16,306 bases of DNA, taken from NCBI GenBank assembly GCA_034096865.1, contig JAWQFJ010020606.1, positions 52,501 to 68,806 on the forward strand, in the 5' to 3' direction. This DNA comes from Theodoxus fluviatilis (Eukaryota > Mollusca > Gastropoda > Cycloneritida > Neritidae). The notes under the pieces were generated by a model. That model saw nothing but the letters and a program-made list of their open reading frames with translations, was not told where the DNA came from and ran no database searches. Every line of letters begins with the position of its first letter. Position 1 is the first letter of the stretch. Made by a program: the position numbers and the translations under genes. Shown piece by piece: positions 9,836-16,306 of this stretch.

Positions 9836-9953
9836 TCTTCCACCCCCACCCCATCCCCTCTCTTTGGAATGCATCCCGTAACCGGTCTCTTGATTCAATC
9901 ATAGTTCGCTCCCCTCCCACCCGCACCCCCCAACTTCCACCCCAATCCCCACC
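9836..9953 (-). repeat. C-rich tract (G-rich on the minus strand)
   Basis: The + strand alternates CCCC or CCACCCC groups with short A/T interruptions in two clusters (about 9838-9862 and 9909-9953). Several groups have four or more C, so the minus strand could fold as a quadruplex. The right edge coincides with the end of a weak candidate exon. Confidence 0.65.
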
Positions 9954-10129
9954 TTTGCTGGGGTGAAGTTGCTACAGATTAGACTGCCGACCTTTCTGAG
10001 AACTGTTGCCTGAAGTTCACACGAATAATTATCGTCAGAACGAACGACCAGCATGGAGTCGTCGAGCACAATCTGCATCTGCGTCTTGCTCCCACACTGC
10101 CAGCTAGTCTCCTCTGAGAGTTTCACCAC
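9953..10129 (-). other. Weak candidate exon, possible extracellular domain
   Basis: The minus strand is open for about 59 codons with protein-like composition: SEETSWQCGSKTQMQIVL, then DDSMLVVRSDDNYSCELQA, then VGSLICSNFTP with an N-glycosylation-type NFT. Three cysteines and alternating hydrophobics recall CUB- or Ig-like extracellular folds, but I cannot assign a family. A donor-like AAAG followed by GTGGGG closes it at 9953/9952. There is no good polypyrimidine tract upstream and no ATG at the left of the frame. It may be one exon of an unseen gene, or chance. Confidence 0.2.
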
Positions 10130-11700
10130 GGGGCTTCTTTCGCAACGCCTTTGGTTTCAGCCATTTTTTTAATACAATCGCCAACATGATGATGTCTTGC
10201 ATCGCCAAAACAGAACAGAATAAACCTTAATCGGCACATGTTCTAAGACTTGTGTCGTTTAGGATATCCTGGGCTATGATAAAACTTAGATCGAGCGCAG
10301 AAACGAACGGTGGGAAGCGAAGGCGTTTTTACATTTGTCTGCCGAAGGCGGAGACTGCAGAGCGGAGACGTAAGCTGCGTACATCTCCCCTCGCGAAAGG
10401 CTATTCAACCTGTCTTCAGACGAACTTGCATTTGTAGGCGAAGTGTGTAATTGTACGTAACGAACTCAAAGTGGAGACAAGAGGGCATATATTCGTTCAT
10501 AGTCCCTTGCAGTTCCCATTCCGGGGATTGAAACTCGCATAATGCCGATATTCTGGGCGTTTTTGGCTGCACCAGCCTGTAAAAAGCTGCCGTTTCAGGA
10601 GTCTAGAAGAAGATATATATGTAGAGCCGGCACTGCATTCATGTAGTAAACCAGAAAGCTCGAGAATGTGGGTTACCAGGAGCTAGTCAGTACGAAGACG
10701 ACAACGTGGAAAGGTTAAAGGAAAGCCCCTAAAGTATCGCCTTTCGTACGTCCTGTATGCGTGCAGCAGTAGTCTGCCATTGAGCGCATGCGCGTACTTA
10801 ATCACAGTCACGGTACAACGCATTCAGCGCGGTTGAGACTAGTCAATACTATCTCTGTGTTCAGAATGGGTACAACGGTGGTTTTCTTCAGCCTCATACA
10901 TCAGTATGGTTGATCACAGATCGAGGGTGAGTGTAAGCGTTTGTGTGTAAGCGCGTGTGTAAATAATTATACATGTATGTATTTAACGGGAAAGCCGCAC
11001 GCAAATGATCGTAACTCATTCCGGACGAGAATTTTAGAAACGTCTCATAATGCTGCTTCTAAGGTCGAAGCCATCTTCATTAATTTTTCAATCTAGGTCA
11101 TCAGAATGATAATCGATGACTATTTTCATTAAAATAGAACGTCATACGAGTTAAACATTGAACAGGTTGCCTTAGTATACAACATTCCGTGTCGCAGAAA
11201 TTTATCAGTCCCGTAACGCGCATGAGAAGCAACTGTGTTGAAGATAGAGGCTGATGATTAAGAAGAAGAATAAGAAACAATCCTATTGCTTACCAATCCG
11301 CTACTTGCGAAAAAACGGATAATTGTGGTTGTGACGACATTAACGTCCCCTTCAACATCGTTATTTCGACTAGGGGTGGGAAAAGTCATTATTTTGCTTC
11401 GACACAGGCAGGCTGCTATGCAAGTCCCATCTCTCCCTGGATGGAGAGACACCGAAAAAAAATCACAAACGCCAGCGAGAGATCATTACAGGAACGTCAA
11501 AGCGGAGCTTGGAAAAACGGCCTCAAATTGAAGGGAATGAAATAAGCTGACGTGCGACAGGGAAAAGAAAGCGACGACTTCTGGGGCTGTCTGACTGGCG
11601 GCGCCGACGAGACTGCTGAGGGGCAAAGGACAGTCGTTTTGGGGACAGTCTCTAGCAAGTCTCTCCCATCAGTATTGCAAGGGGTAAAGATGGAAGCGCC
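10130..11700. other. Non-coding stretch with an NRF1-like motif
   Basis: No gene is recognised. GCGCATGCGC at 10784-10793 is a perfect palindrome matching the known NRF1 core. A TATATATG-type element lies near 10613-10621. The rest consists of short frames. An exon-like or transposon-like segment was not found by eye. Confidence 0.35.
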
Positions 11701-12073
11701 AGGGGGGGGGGGGGGGGGGGGGGAGGGGGAAGGGAAGGGGGAGGCGGGAAGAGGGAGGTGGAGGGGGAAGGGGAAGACGGGAAGTGGTGGGCGGTTGGTG
11801 GTTGGTGGTGGTGATGGTAATAGTGGTGGTAGTGGATGGATTGGTGGTGGTGGTGGTAGTGGTGTTAGTGGTGGTAGTGGTGGTAGAGGTGGCTGAGGTG
11901 GCTGGTGGGTGGTGGTGATGGTGGTGGTTACGATGGGTGGGTGGTGGTGGTGGTGGTGGTGATATATGTGGTTGTGGTGGAGTGGTATTGGTGACGGTAA
12001 TGAGGGCGGTGGTGGTGGTAGTGGTGAATTTGGTTGTGGTGGTGGTGCCGATAGTGGTTGTGGTGGTGGTGAC
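11701..12073 (+). repeat. G-run tract followed by a (GGT)n array
   Basis: A run of more than 20 G (about 11702-11723) leads into GGGGA-type purine sequence. From about 11784 there are some 290 bases of imperfect GGT with GAT, AGT and GTT variants. + frames read as G/S-rich or V-rich and minus frames as T/H-rich; all are repeat artefacts. Strong G/C strand asymmetry over about 370 bases favours R-loops or quadruplexes. Confidence 0.95.
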
Positions 12074-12984
12074 GGACATCGATGGGGTATTCACCTCTTT
12101 CTTCAGATTGGTGCAAGTGGGGTCCGAACAAATTTCGTCTGAATCAGAAGTACCGATGATCACGTGTAGTCTTTGATCTTCCTTTCATGTGTAGCCTCTC
12201 TATTGCCATTGGGCGAAGAATTTGATAAACATGATTAGTCTTCTTCGTGACTGCGTGTAGTGTCTTTGATGTTCGGATGGGTAAGCAACTTAAGGTGAGT
12301 GGATTTTGCACCCTGACCAATCTGCACAGGACTTGGCGCTTGATCGTAATCTAGTTAAGTCAAACTAATGGGACAACGAGGCACGCTATCTACCAGATGA
12401 GTGCCTGAACACCGGATCACCTTATTCAAGCCACTCTACATGGAACCATTTCGTACGTGCTGGGATGTTGACTTCTTCACAGCTGTGCGAAAACGGCTTT
12501 CATGTAGACGCTACTATCTCCATTCCATCACCCTACACTCCCACCTACATATTTCACGCCGGTGTCACGCGTTGATCGCGTGCTCTAGGCGCGACATATG
12601 TAGATTGGATTACGTCTTCCCCTTTAAAATGATTTGTCTTTGGCAGAACTGGGATTTCTTAAGCCATTGATTGAGTATTTAACGTCGAGCAGTCAGGAAA
12701 ACTACCACCGTCCTACCAGACCGTCACGGGTTGTATTTTTAAAATTCAAACAGTCTGATGTCGAGATTACTAAAGGAGACACACAGCTTGACTTTACAAG
12801 CTGTTTCCATACCTGTCAAGTACTTTTGACCTTTGACCATAGGGATTTGCATTGGAGACCATAGTTTTGTATAAAAAACCATAGTAAACGCGTAAACGCG
12901 AAAACGGCCAACGCACAAAATCAAAGTTGCACATATTGATGCTTTTAGTTGTTTTGGTGGAAATATCTTTTCAGTTTGTCCATA
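12074..12984. other. Non-coding stretch
   Basis: No recognisable gene or repeat. A short CpG-bearing duplication, TAAACGCG then TAAACGCG followed by AAAACGG, lies near 12885-12906. Frames of 76 to 89 codons match nothing known to me. The unseen 3' terminus of the hAT element, if it is still a transposon, should lie near the right end; no terminal inverted repeat was identified. Confidence 0.4.
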
Positions 12985-13061
12985 ACATTAAACATTGTCA
13001 AGTAAAGAACATTGTCGGTTGCTGTCTACACCTTTTTATTTTCAGACATTAAACATTGTCA
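12985..13061. repeat. 16-bp direct repeat pair
   Basis: ACATTAAACATTGTCA occurs at 12985-13000 and again at 13046-13061, in the same orientation 61 bases apart. It lies just beyond the predicted 3' end of the hAT gene. Origin unknown. Confidence 0.7.
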
Positions 13062-13104
13062 CACATTTCAAACAAACACTGCATAGACTTCAAAAAGTGG
13101 AAAT

Positions 13105-13110
13105 TTTATT
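13105..13110 (-). terminator. Candidate polyadenylation signal AATAAA
   Basis: The minus strand reads AATAATAAAATTT here, giving a canonical AATAAA about 160 bases after the hAT stop codon. Placement suits the 3' end of the transposase mRNA. Cleavage would be expected some 10 to 30 bases further on. A C-rich stretch (minus strand, about 13156-13125) lies between stop and signal. Confidence 0.45.
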
Positions 13111-13269
13111 ATTTTATACTTTTGAGGGGGAAGTGGGTGGGTGGGGGTGGGGGGTGATTCATAACTATCACACATACTACATTAAAGAAAATAATTTGTC
13201 TGTTCATAATGTACAACAAAAATTCACAAAAGAAAGAATCATCCAAACACTGACGTCCACACAACCAGT

Positions 13270-13965
13270 TCACTGATGCTCTTGATTGTACTGATCTGTA
13301 CATGTCTTCGCCTTCTCCAGCATGCTGCTGGTCACTGTGAAGTTGTGACAGCAACTGTTTGAATTTAGCTTCACCTGCAAAAATGCAGTGATGGTGTCGG
13401 CTCCCAAGCTGCTCCTGGCTTCAGTATGGATTTTTCTTACATTGAAAAACTCTTCCCTGTCAGCAGTGCTGTGAGGCAGGCAGAGGAGTGGGGGCATCAC
13501 CTTGCTCAGCACTGGGAACATTGGATCTCCGAAGGGAGTTTTCTTGGACAGGATGGCCACCCAGACTTCATCCAGCTTCTTGGCCTTTCCTTCAACTGTC
13601 ACAACCACCTCACCATCCGCCATCAGCTGGTAGTTTTCCCATTCATCTTTCAGGTCCTCTTGATCCTCATCTGGGGTGAACTTGGCAGCCAGTCTGACAA
13701 TGTGGCTGTAGTCCAGCTCCTCCCTCCAGCTGTAGTCAAGCACTTGAAGGTCTTGCAGGGTTTCGCTTCCAAAGGGAAACTTGCTGATCATCTTGCTCAC
13801 ACATGCTATGTAAAATTGGCGCACATTATGGAAGAATTTGTTTTCTGTAGCTGGCAGAAGTTCCTCCTCGGTGAGGAATGAATGACAATCCATGCCCACA
13901 GCCATGAGATCATCTGTGAGCTGGCTCTCTCTGCTCATGAAGTCGACTTTCGTGAGTTCACCACT
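13270..13965 (-). CDS. hAT transposase C-terminal segment with dimerisation domain
   Basis: The frame is open from the TAG just right of 13965 to the TGA at 13272-13270. The ATG at 13938 (MSRESQLTDDLMAVGMDC) is unlikely to be a true start, because hAT-like residues GELTKVDF precede it in frame up to the LINE junction. Motifs in order: FYIACVSKMISKFPFG, then DEVWVAIL, then FPVLSKVMPPLLCLPHSTAD and VRKIHTEARSSLGADTITAF, which is the hAT family C-terminal dimerisation region, and YNQEH near the end. The usual ADSERVFSMVRK-type block is ADREEFFNVRK here, one residue shorter, so dimerisation may be affected. Length after the junction, about 230 residues, suits the family. The bond to the preceding exon is cut by the LINE. 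Confidence 0.8.
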   Translation of the reverse strand, partial: SGELTKVDFMSRESQLTDDLMAVGMDCHSFLTEEELLPATENKFFHNVRQFYIACVSKMISKFPFGSETLQDLQVLDYSWREELDYSHIVRLAAKFTPDEDQEDLKDEWENYQLMADGEVVVTVEGKAKKLDEVWVAILSKKTPFGDPMFPVLSKVMPPLLCLPHSTADREEFFNVRKIHTEARSSLGADTITAFLQVKLNSNSCCHNFTVTSSMLEKAKTCTDQYNQEHQ

Positions 13966-14538
13966 CTATGCAAATCTGCATACATACAACTCAGACAGAT
14001 AAGCGCAATCAGACACCTTCTCACTACTCAAGCTACTACTATCCTAGTCTGTGCTCTTATTCTCAGTCGCCTGGATTATTGCAACGGCCTTCTTGCCGGC
14101 TGTCCCGCATATCTCACCGATAAACTTCAAAGAGTGCAAGATGCTGCAGCTCGACTCATCTGTAAGTCAAAAAAGGCAGATCATCTCACTCCTCTCTTTC
14201 GCTCTCTCCACTGGTTGCCCATTAGTGCTAGAGTCCAATACAAGATTGCCTGTCTTTGCTACCATTACTTCGCTGAATCCCTTCCTCAATATCTCTCTAA
14301 ACCCATGCGCACCTACACACCCGCTAGACAGCTACGCTCTTCCGCAGACACAAGAATCCTCAGGTTCCCGGAGGACCCTCCAGTTAAAACAAAATTTGGT
14401 GAACGCTCTTTCTTTTATCAGGCTCCCTCTATCTGGAATGACCTCCCCGCCTCTGTTCGTCACTCTACATCTCCCTCGACCTTTCGCTCTGCTCTCAAAA
14501 CTCACCTCTTCTTGAAATCGTTCCCGAATCCTGTCTAA
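13957..14538 (+). CDS. LINE reverse-transcriptase C-terminal fragment
   Basis: An uninterrupted 193-codon frame ends at TAA (14536-14538). It carries the diagnostic post-catalytic region of CR1/L2-type polymerases: TTLCKSAYIQLRQISAIRHL, LILSRLDYCNGLLAG, KLQRVQDAAARLI, PLFRSLHWLPISARVQYKI, QLRSSADTRILRFP, a FGERSFFYQAPSIWNDLP block, and LKTHLFLKSFPNPV at the end. The palm with the FADD-type catalytic motif and the endonuclease domain lie upstream in a full element and are absent, so this fragment has no activity. The frame can be read a further 25 codons to the left into hAT sequence, but that part does not belong to the LINE. There is no recognisable promoter. Confidence 0.85.
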   Translation, partial: FTTLCKSAYIQLRQISAIRHLLTTQATTILVCALILSRLDYCNGLLAGCPAYLTDKLQRVQDAAARLICKSKKADHLTPLFRSLHWLPISARVQYKIACLCYHYFAESLPQYLSKPMRTYTPARQLRSSADTRILRFPEDPPVKTKFGERSFFYQAPSIWNDLPASVRHSTSPSTFRSALKTHLFLKSFPNPV

Positions 14539-14814
14539 GTTTCTTCATCTTCCTCCCCTCACTGTTCTCTTTGTACTAGCTTGCCCAAGCCCCCTACCAC
14601 CCTCCTGTCTCTCCTCCCCCTCTCCCCAGTTTCATGGTTAAGCGGTGTCGCTGTACATCAGTTTGTCGAATGCCTGAAGTGAATGTCTGACTCCTATGTT
14701 ATTAAGTTTATTAAGTTACCTTTGATGTGATTGACTGTTATTGTATATTGTACTGGTTGTGTATGTATGCGCCTTGAGCATGTCAACTCATGGTAAGGCG
14801 CTATATAATTCACA
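14539..14814 (+). other. LINE 3' UTR
   Basis: This is non-coding sequence between the LINE stop codon and its tail: C/T-rich at first, then T-rich. It ends in the GGCGCTATATAATTC motif seen at the 3' end of many invertebrate LINEs of this type as I remember them. Confidence 0.65.
14769..14801 (+). promoter_or_regulatory. LINE 3' stem-loop (likely RT recognition hairpin)
   Basis: GCGCCTT (14769-14775) pairs with AAGGCGC (14795-14801), and CATG (14779-14782) with CATG (14789-14792) around a TCAACT loop. An internal loop (GAG opposite GT) separates the two stems. L2-clade LINEs such as eel UnaL2 are known to use a 3' stem-loop for template recognition by their own reverse transcriptase. This hairpin is in the right place, 14 bases before the tail. 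The function here is inferred from that parallel. Confidence 0.6.
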
Positions 14815-14872
<58 letters not shown>

Positions 14873-14888
14873 TATTATTATTATTATT
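14815..14888 (+). repeat. (ATT)n tail of the LINE
   Basis: About 24 ATT units with one extra T (near 14871) form the 3' terminus of the LINE. On the minus strand they read AAT, so the hAT frame entering from 14889 gains asparagines, then lysine, then stops at TAA because of the extra base. The length suggests microsatellite growth after insertion. Confidence 0.9.
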
Positions 14889-15261
14889 CTTGACCATCCG
14901 CATCAGCACAAACGTGCACAGAAACTTACTGAGCAGCCTTGTCATCTCCGGGATCAGGGTTCCCTCGTCAGCTTGAAAAACTCTGTTGAACTCATTCAGC
15001 AGTGGCAGCACAAACTTGAGGAAGTAGAAGGTCAGCTTGGTCAGTGGGTCTTCCAAGTGTGTCAGGATCCTTTTCACCTTCCCTGGTTTCTCACATTCAG
15101 GGTGGCTCCTGAAGTAGCTGAGGAGGGCTGGATACTGTTGCAACATCCTGATGACCACCTTCTCCAAGCTGAGCCATCTGGTAGGACAGTGCTTGAGGAT
15201 GACACTGTCTGGCACGTCAGCAAACAGCTGGAACTCCTTGAACTCGCTTCTCCGCTTGGAA
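14889..15261 (-). CDS. hAT transposase exon 4 (visible numbering)
   Basis: The exon starts at an acceptor TTTTCAG (minus, ending at 15262) and reads SSKRRSEFKEFQLF, DVPDSVILKHCPTRWLSLEK, VVIRMLQQYPALLSYFRSH, DPLTKLTFYFLKFVLPLLNE, FNRVFQADEGTLIPEM and FVLMRMVK. The TRWLSLEKV block is strongly conserved in this hAT group, where it follows the catalytic region. The first base completes an AG|T codon with the previous exon. At 14889 coding gives way directly to the LINE tail. No strong donor precedes it (only a weak GGTCAAG), so exon 4 and the C-terminal segment were probably one exon before the insertion. An intron hit by the LINE remains possible. Confidence 0.85.
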
Positions 15262-15434
15262 CTGAAAACACAGAAAATCAGAACAAATATAGGCTGTGAC
15301 AATCCCAAAATGATTTCACTGCTAAACTATGACCACTGTTTGAAATTATTACTTCCCTTGGTTCGGGCTGCACTGGGTTAAACTGTTATATTACTTACAT
15401 TTTTAAAAAGCAATACAATAAGAATACCACATAC

Positions 15435-15665
15435 CTGTGCTCAAAGAAATAATAGATGTCGATCAGAATGTCATCCACTGGGACAGAGATTGCCTTGACT
15501 GCTGATTTCGCACACAGGTTGGCCAGATGGCAGATGCAACCCAGGGTGAAGATGTTCGGGTTCTTCTCTTGCAGACGAGTCAAGACAGAGTTGTTCCGGC
15601 CCATCATCACATTGCAATTGTCGCTTGTAAACCCAACCATGTTGGTCCACGGAATTTCTGCATCT
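15435..15665 (-). CDS. hAT transposase exon 3 (visible numbering)
   Basis: The 231-base exon lies between an acceptor TTTCAACAG and a consensus donor CACAG/GTATGT. It carries EIPWTNMVGFTSDNCNVMMG, NNSVLTRLQEKNPNIFTLG and CICHLANLCAKSAVKAISV. SDN matches the second catalytic aspartate of hAT DDE transposases (the DNA or DNAxNM motif), and GCICH matches their CxxH motif. The next intron is 173 bases (15434-15262). No stop or frameshift is seen, so both the catalytic residue and the splicing signals are kept. Confidence 0.85.
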
Positions 15666-15786
15666 CTGTTGAAAGAGGAAAAAAGTTCAATTATTTGGAA
15701 ATCTAATAGACAAAAAATACAAACAAGTCTTTTTTAAAGAATAGTTTCATAAAGGTTTGTTGATGAAAATAGGAAAAATTACTTAC

Positions 15787-15972
15787 TCAATCACTTTGGC
15801 AACTGCAGCAAATACATGCTCTGCGGTTCCCCCAGACAGGGTTGGAAGGTCAAGGATCCTGGTGTTCGTCCCAGACTCCAGATTGAAGAGCCGAACCAGC
15901 ACAACAAGGCGTTTCTCACAGTTCTTGTCATTACTCTCATCAATAAGTAATGAGAATGGTCCATTTCTGCAA
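15787..15972 (-). CDS. hAT transposase exon 2 (visible numbering)
   Basis: The 186-base exon has acceptor GGAACAG (minus, ending at 15973) and donor GA/GTAAGT. It reads CRNGPFSLLIDESNDKNCEK, RLVVLVRLFNLESG and TLSGGTAEHVFAAVAKVIE. The aspartate in LIDESND aligns with the first catalytic aspartate of hAT transposases (commonly seen as D[GE]S or DxWTS). The upstream intron (16193-15973, 221 bases) holds a long poly-C tract; the downstream one is 121 bases (15786-15666). A split GA|A codon joins it to the next exon. Confidence 0.85.
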
Positions 15973-16046
15973 CTGTTCCAAACACAAAAAAACAAATTAA
16001 TAAAATAAAAACAACACTGTTGGCTGTTATTTATAATGCTATCACA

Positions 16047-16127
16047 CTCCCCCCCCTCCCCCCCCCCCCCCTCCTCCCGCCCCCCCTCCCCCCCCCCCCC
16101 CCCCCTTCACCCCTCCCCCCCCCCCAC
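16047..16127. repeat. Poly-C tract inside a hAT intron
   Basis: About 80 bases are nearly all C on the + strand, with a few T, so the transcribed gene's sense strand carries long G runs. It lies in the 221-base intron and makes up over a third of it. A transcript could form G-quadruplexes, and the length is probably uncertain in any assembly. Confidence 0.95.
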
Positions 16128-16193
16128 AAAATAAATTGCAAGTGTCCCATTAATAATTCAAATTATGGAAATTAAAATAAGCAATTCACATAC

Positions 16194-16306
16194 CTGTCGA
16201 GCACAGGAGCTGTCAGCTCCTTGGAGAGACACCTTTTGACAATCTGTGTGGCTTTGGTTCGCTTGCAGGCGAAGGCTTGGGCAGTTTTGGAGTCAGGAAA
16301 CATTTT
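16194..16306 (-). CDS. hAT transposase exon 1 (visible numbering), partial
   Basis: The frame is open from the window edge and reads KMFPDSKTAQAFACKRTKAT, then QIVKRCLSKELTAPVLD, ending at a consensus donor GACAG/GTATGTG. In this hAT group a phrase of the form MFPDSK...CKRTK precedes the first catalytic segment, so this is the region just before the DDE domain. The 5' part of the exon, the start codon and any DNA-binding finger lie beyond the window. Confidence 0.8.

Larger units (their letters stand above)
13957..14888 (+). mobile_element. 5'-truncated CR1/L2-like LINE inside the hAT gene
   Basis: A 3' fragment of a non-LTR retrotransposon: the reverse-transcriptase C-terminal coding part, a roughly 230-base 3' UTR, a stem-loop close to the end and an (ATT)n tail. 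Truncation at the 5' side is typical of target-primed reverse transcription that stops early. The left junction is fixed only to about 13945-13960, where hAT coding on the minus strand ends and the LINE frame begins. No clear target-site duplication is visible when the flanks (CTCATGAAGTCG and CTTGACCATCCG) are compared, which fits CR1/L2 elements, where duplications are short or absent. Orientation is opposite to the transposase gene. The open frame suggests a fairly recent insertion. Confidence 0.85.
13270..16306 (-). pseudogene. hAT-superfamily transposase gene, 3' part, split by a LINE
   Basis: Five minus-strand segments together give the C-terminal two thirds of a hAT-type transposase, running in from beyond the right edge: 16306-16194, 15972-15787, 15665-15435, 15261-14889 and about 13965-13270. 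The first three junctions have GT-AG introns, all in phase 2 (split codons AG|T, GA|A, AG|T), and keep one frame with no stops. Segment order follows the family: FACKRTKATQIVK, LLIDESND (first catalytic-Asp region), FTSDNCNVM (second Asp region), GCICHLANL (CxxH), the HCPTRWLSLEKV block, then the C-terminal LPHSTAD dimerisation motif. An antisense LINE separates the fourth and fifth segments and introduces a stop. The N-terminus, probably with a BED-type finger, and any terminal inverted repeat are not visible. It may be a transposon copy or a host gene derived from one; the gene as a whole looks broken here. Confidence 0.8.

Noticed and set aside
11552..12176. Gly-, Val-, Thr- and His-rich frames on both strands
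   Set aside because: Translations of poly-G and (GGT)n.
13426..13881. 151-codon + frame
   Set aside because: Shadow of the hAT C-terminal segment on the opposite strand.
13936..13938. ATG as true start of a separate 222-residue protein
   Set aside because: hAT-like residues continue in frame upstream to the LINE junction, so this is an internal methionine.
14790..15299. 169-codon + frame beginning with poly-leucine
   Set aside because: Poly-Leu is the (ATT)n tail; the rest is antisense to hAT exon 4.
1..16306. tRNA or rRNA genes
   Set aside because: No cloverleaf with a B-box-like GGTTCGAATCC or conserved rRNA core was found by eye on either strand.

Overview
This is eukaryotic genomic DNA, almost certainly from an animal. 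The basis is spliceosomal introns with consensus GT-AG ends, several hundred bases of (GA)n, (CA)n, (GGT)n and (ATT)n microsatellite, non-LTR retrotransposon remains, and no bacterial-style operon. The two LINE families and the hAT-type transposase resemble types I associate with marine invertebrates, especially molluscs. That taxonomic guess comes from recall of protein families and is not proven here. No complete host gene is visible. Most long open frames are translations of simple repeats.

Layout, left to right. 1-730: a TCCC-type repeat, then unremarkable sequence. 731-900: a CpG-richer stretch with YY1-, CCAAT-, E2F- and GC-box-like motifs, possibly a promoter. 1069-2539: a nested repeat block made of a 42-bp minisatellite (12 units), a 33-bp minisatellite (5 units), a decayed LINE reverse-transcriptase C-terminal fragment on the + strand (about 1744-2350), and seven apparently identical 27-bp units. 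2540-12980: about 10 kb of non-coding sequence broken by simple repeats: G runs near 4060, GA/CA/GA at 4549-4861, GA at 5655-5876, a G-rich TTAGGG-containing tract at 6040-6140, GGGA/GA at 7745-7819, C-rich at 9836-9953, and G-rich/GGT at 11701-12073. It also holds an imperfect palindrome at 7061-7096 and two weak candidate exons.

13105-16306 is the best-supported coding region: the C-terminal part of a hAT-superfamily transposase or transposase-derived gene on the minus strand. Its first visible exon starts beyond the right edge. Three introns (221, 121 and 173 bp) have clean GT-AG ends, all lie in phase 2, and preserve one frame. Between the fourth visible exon and the C-terminal dimerisation part lies a 5'-truncated CR1/L2-like LINE in the opposite orientation (about 13957-14888). 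It keeps an open 193-codon reverse-transcriptase tail, a 3' stem-loop and an (ATT)n tail. This insertion probably broke the transposase gene: translation running into the tail would stop after a few asparagines.

I see no new multi-gene system. The points most worth following up are the intron-bearing hAT gene cut by a relatively young antisense LINE, and the minisatellites on both sides of the old LINE fragment.
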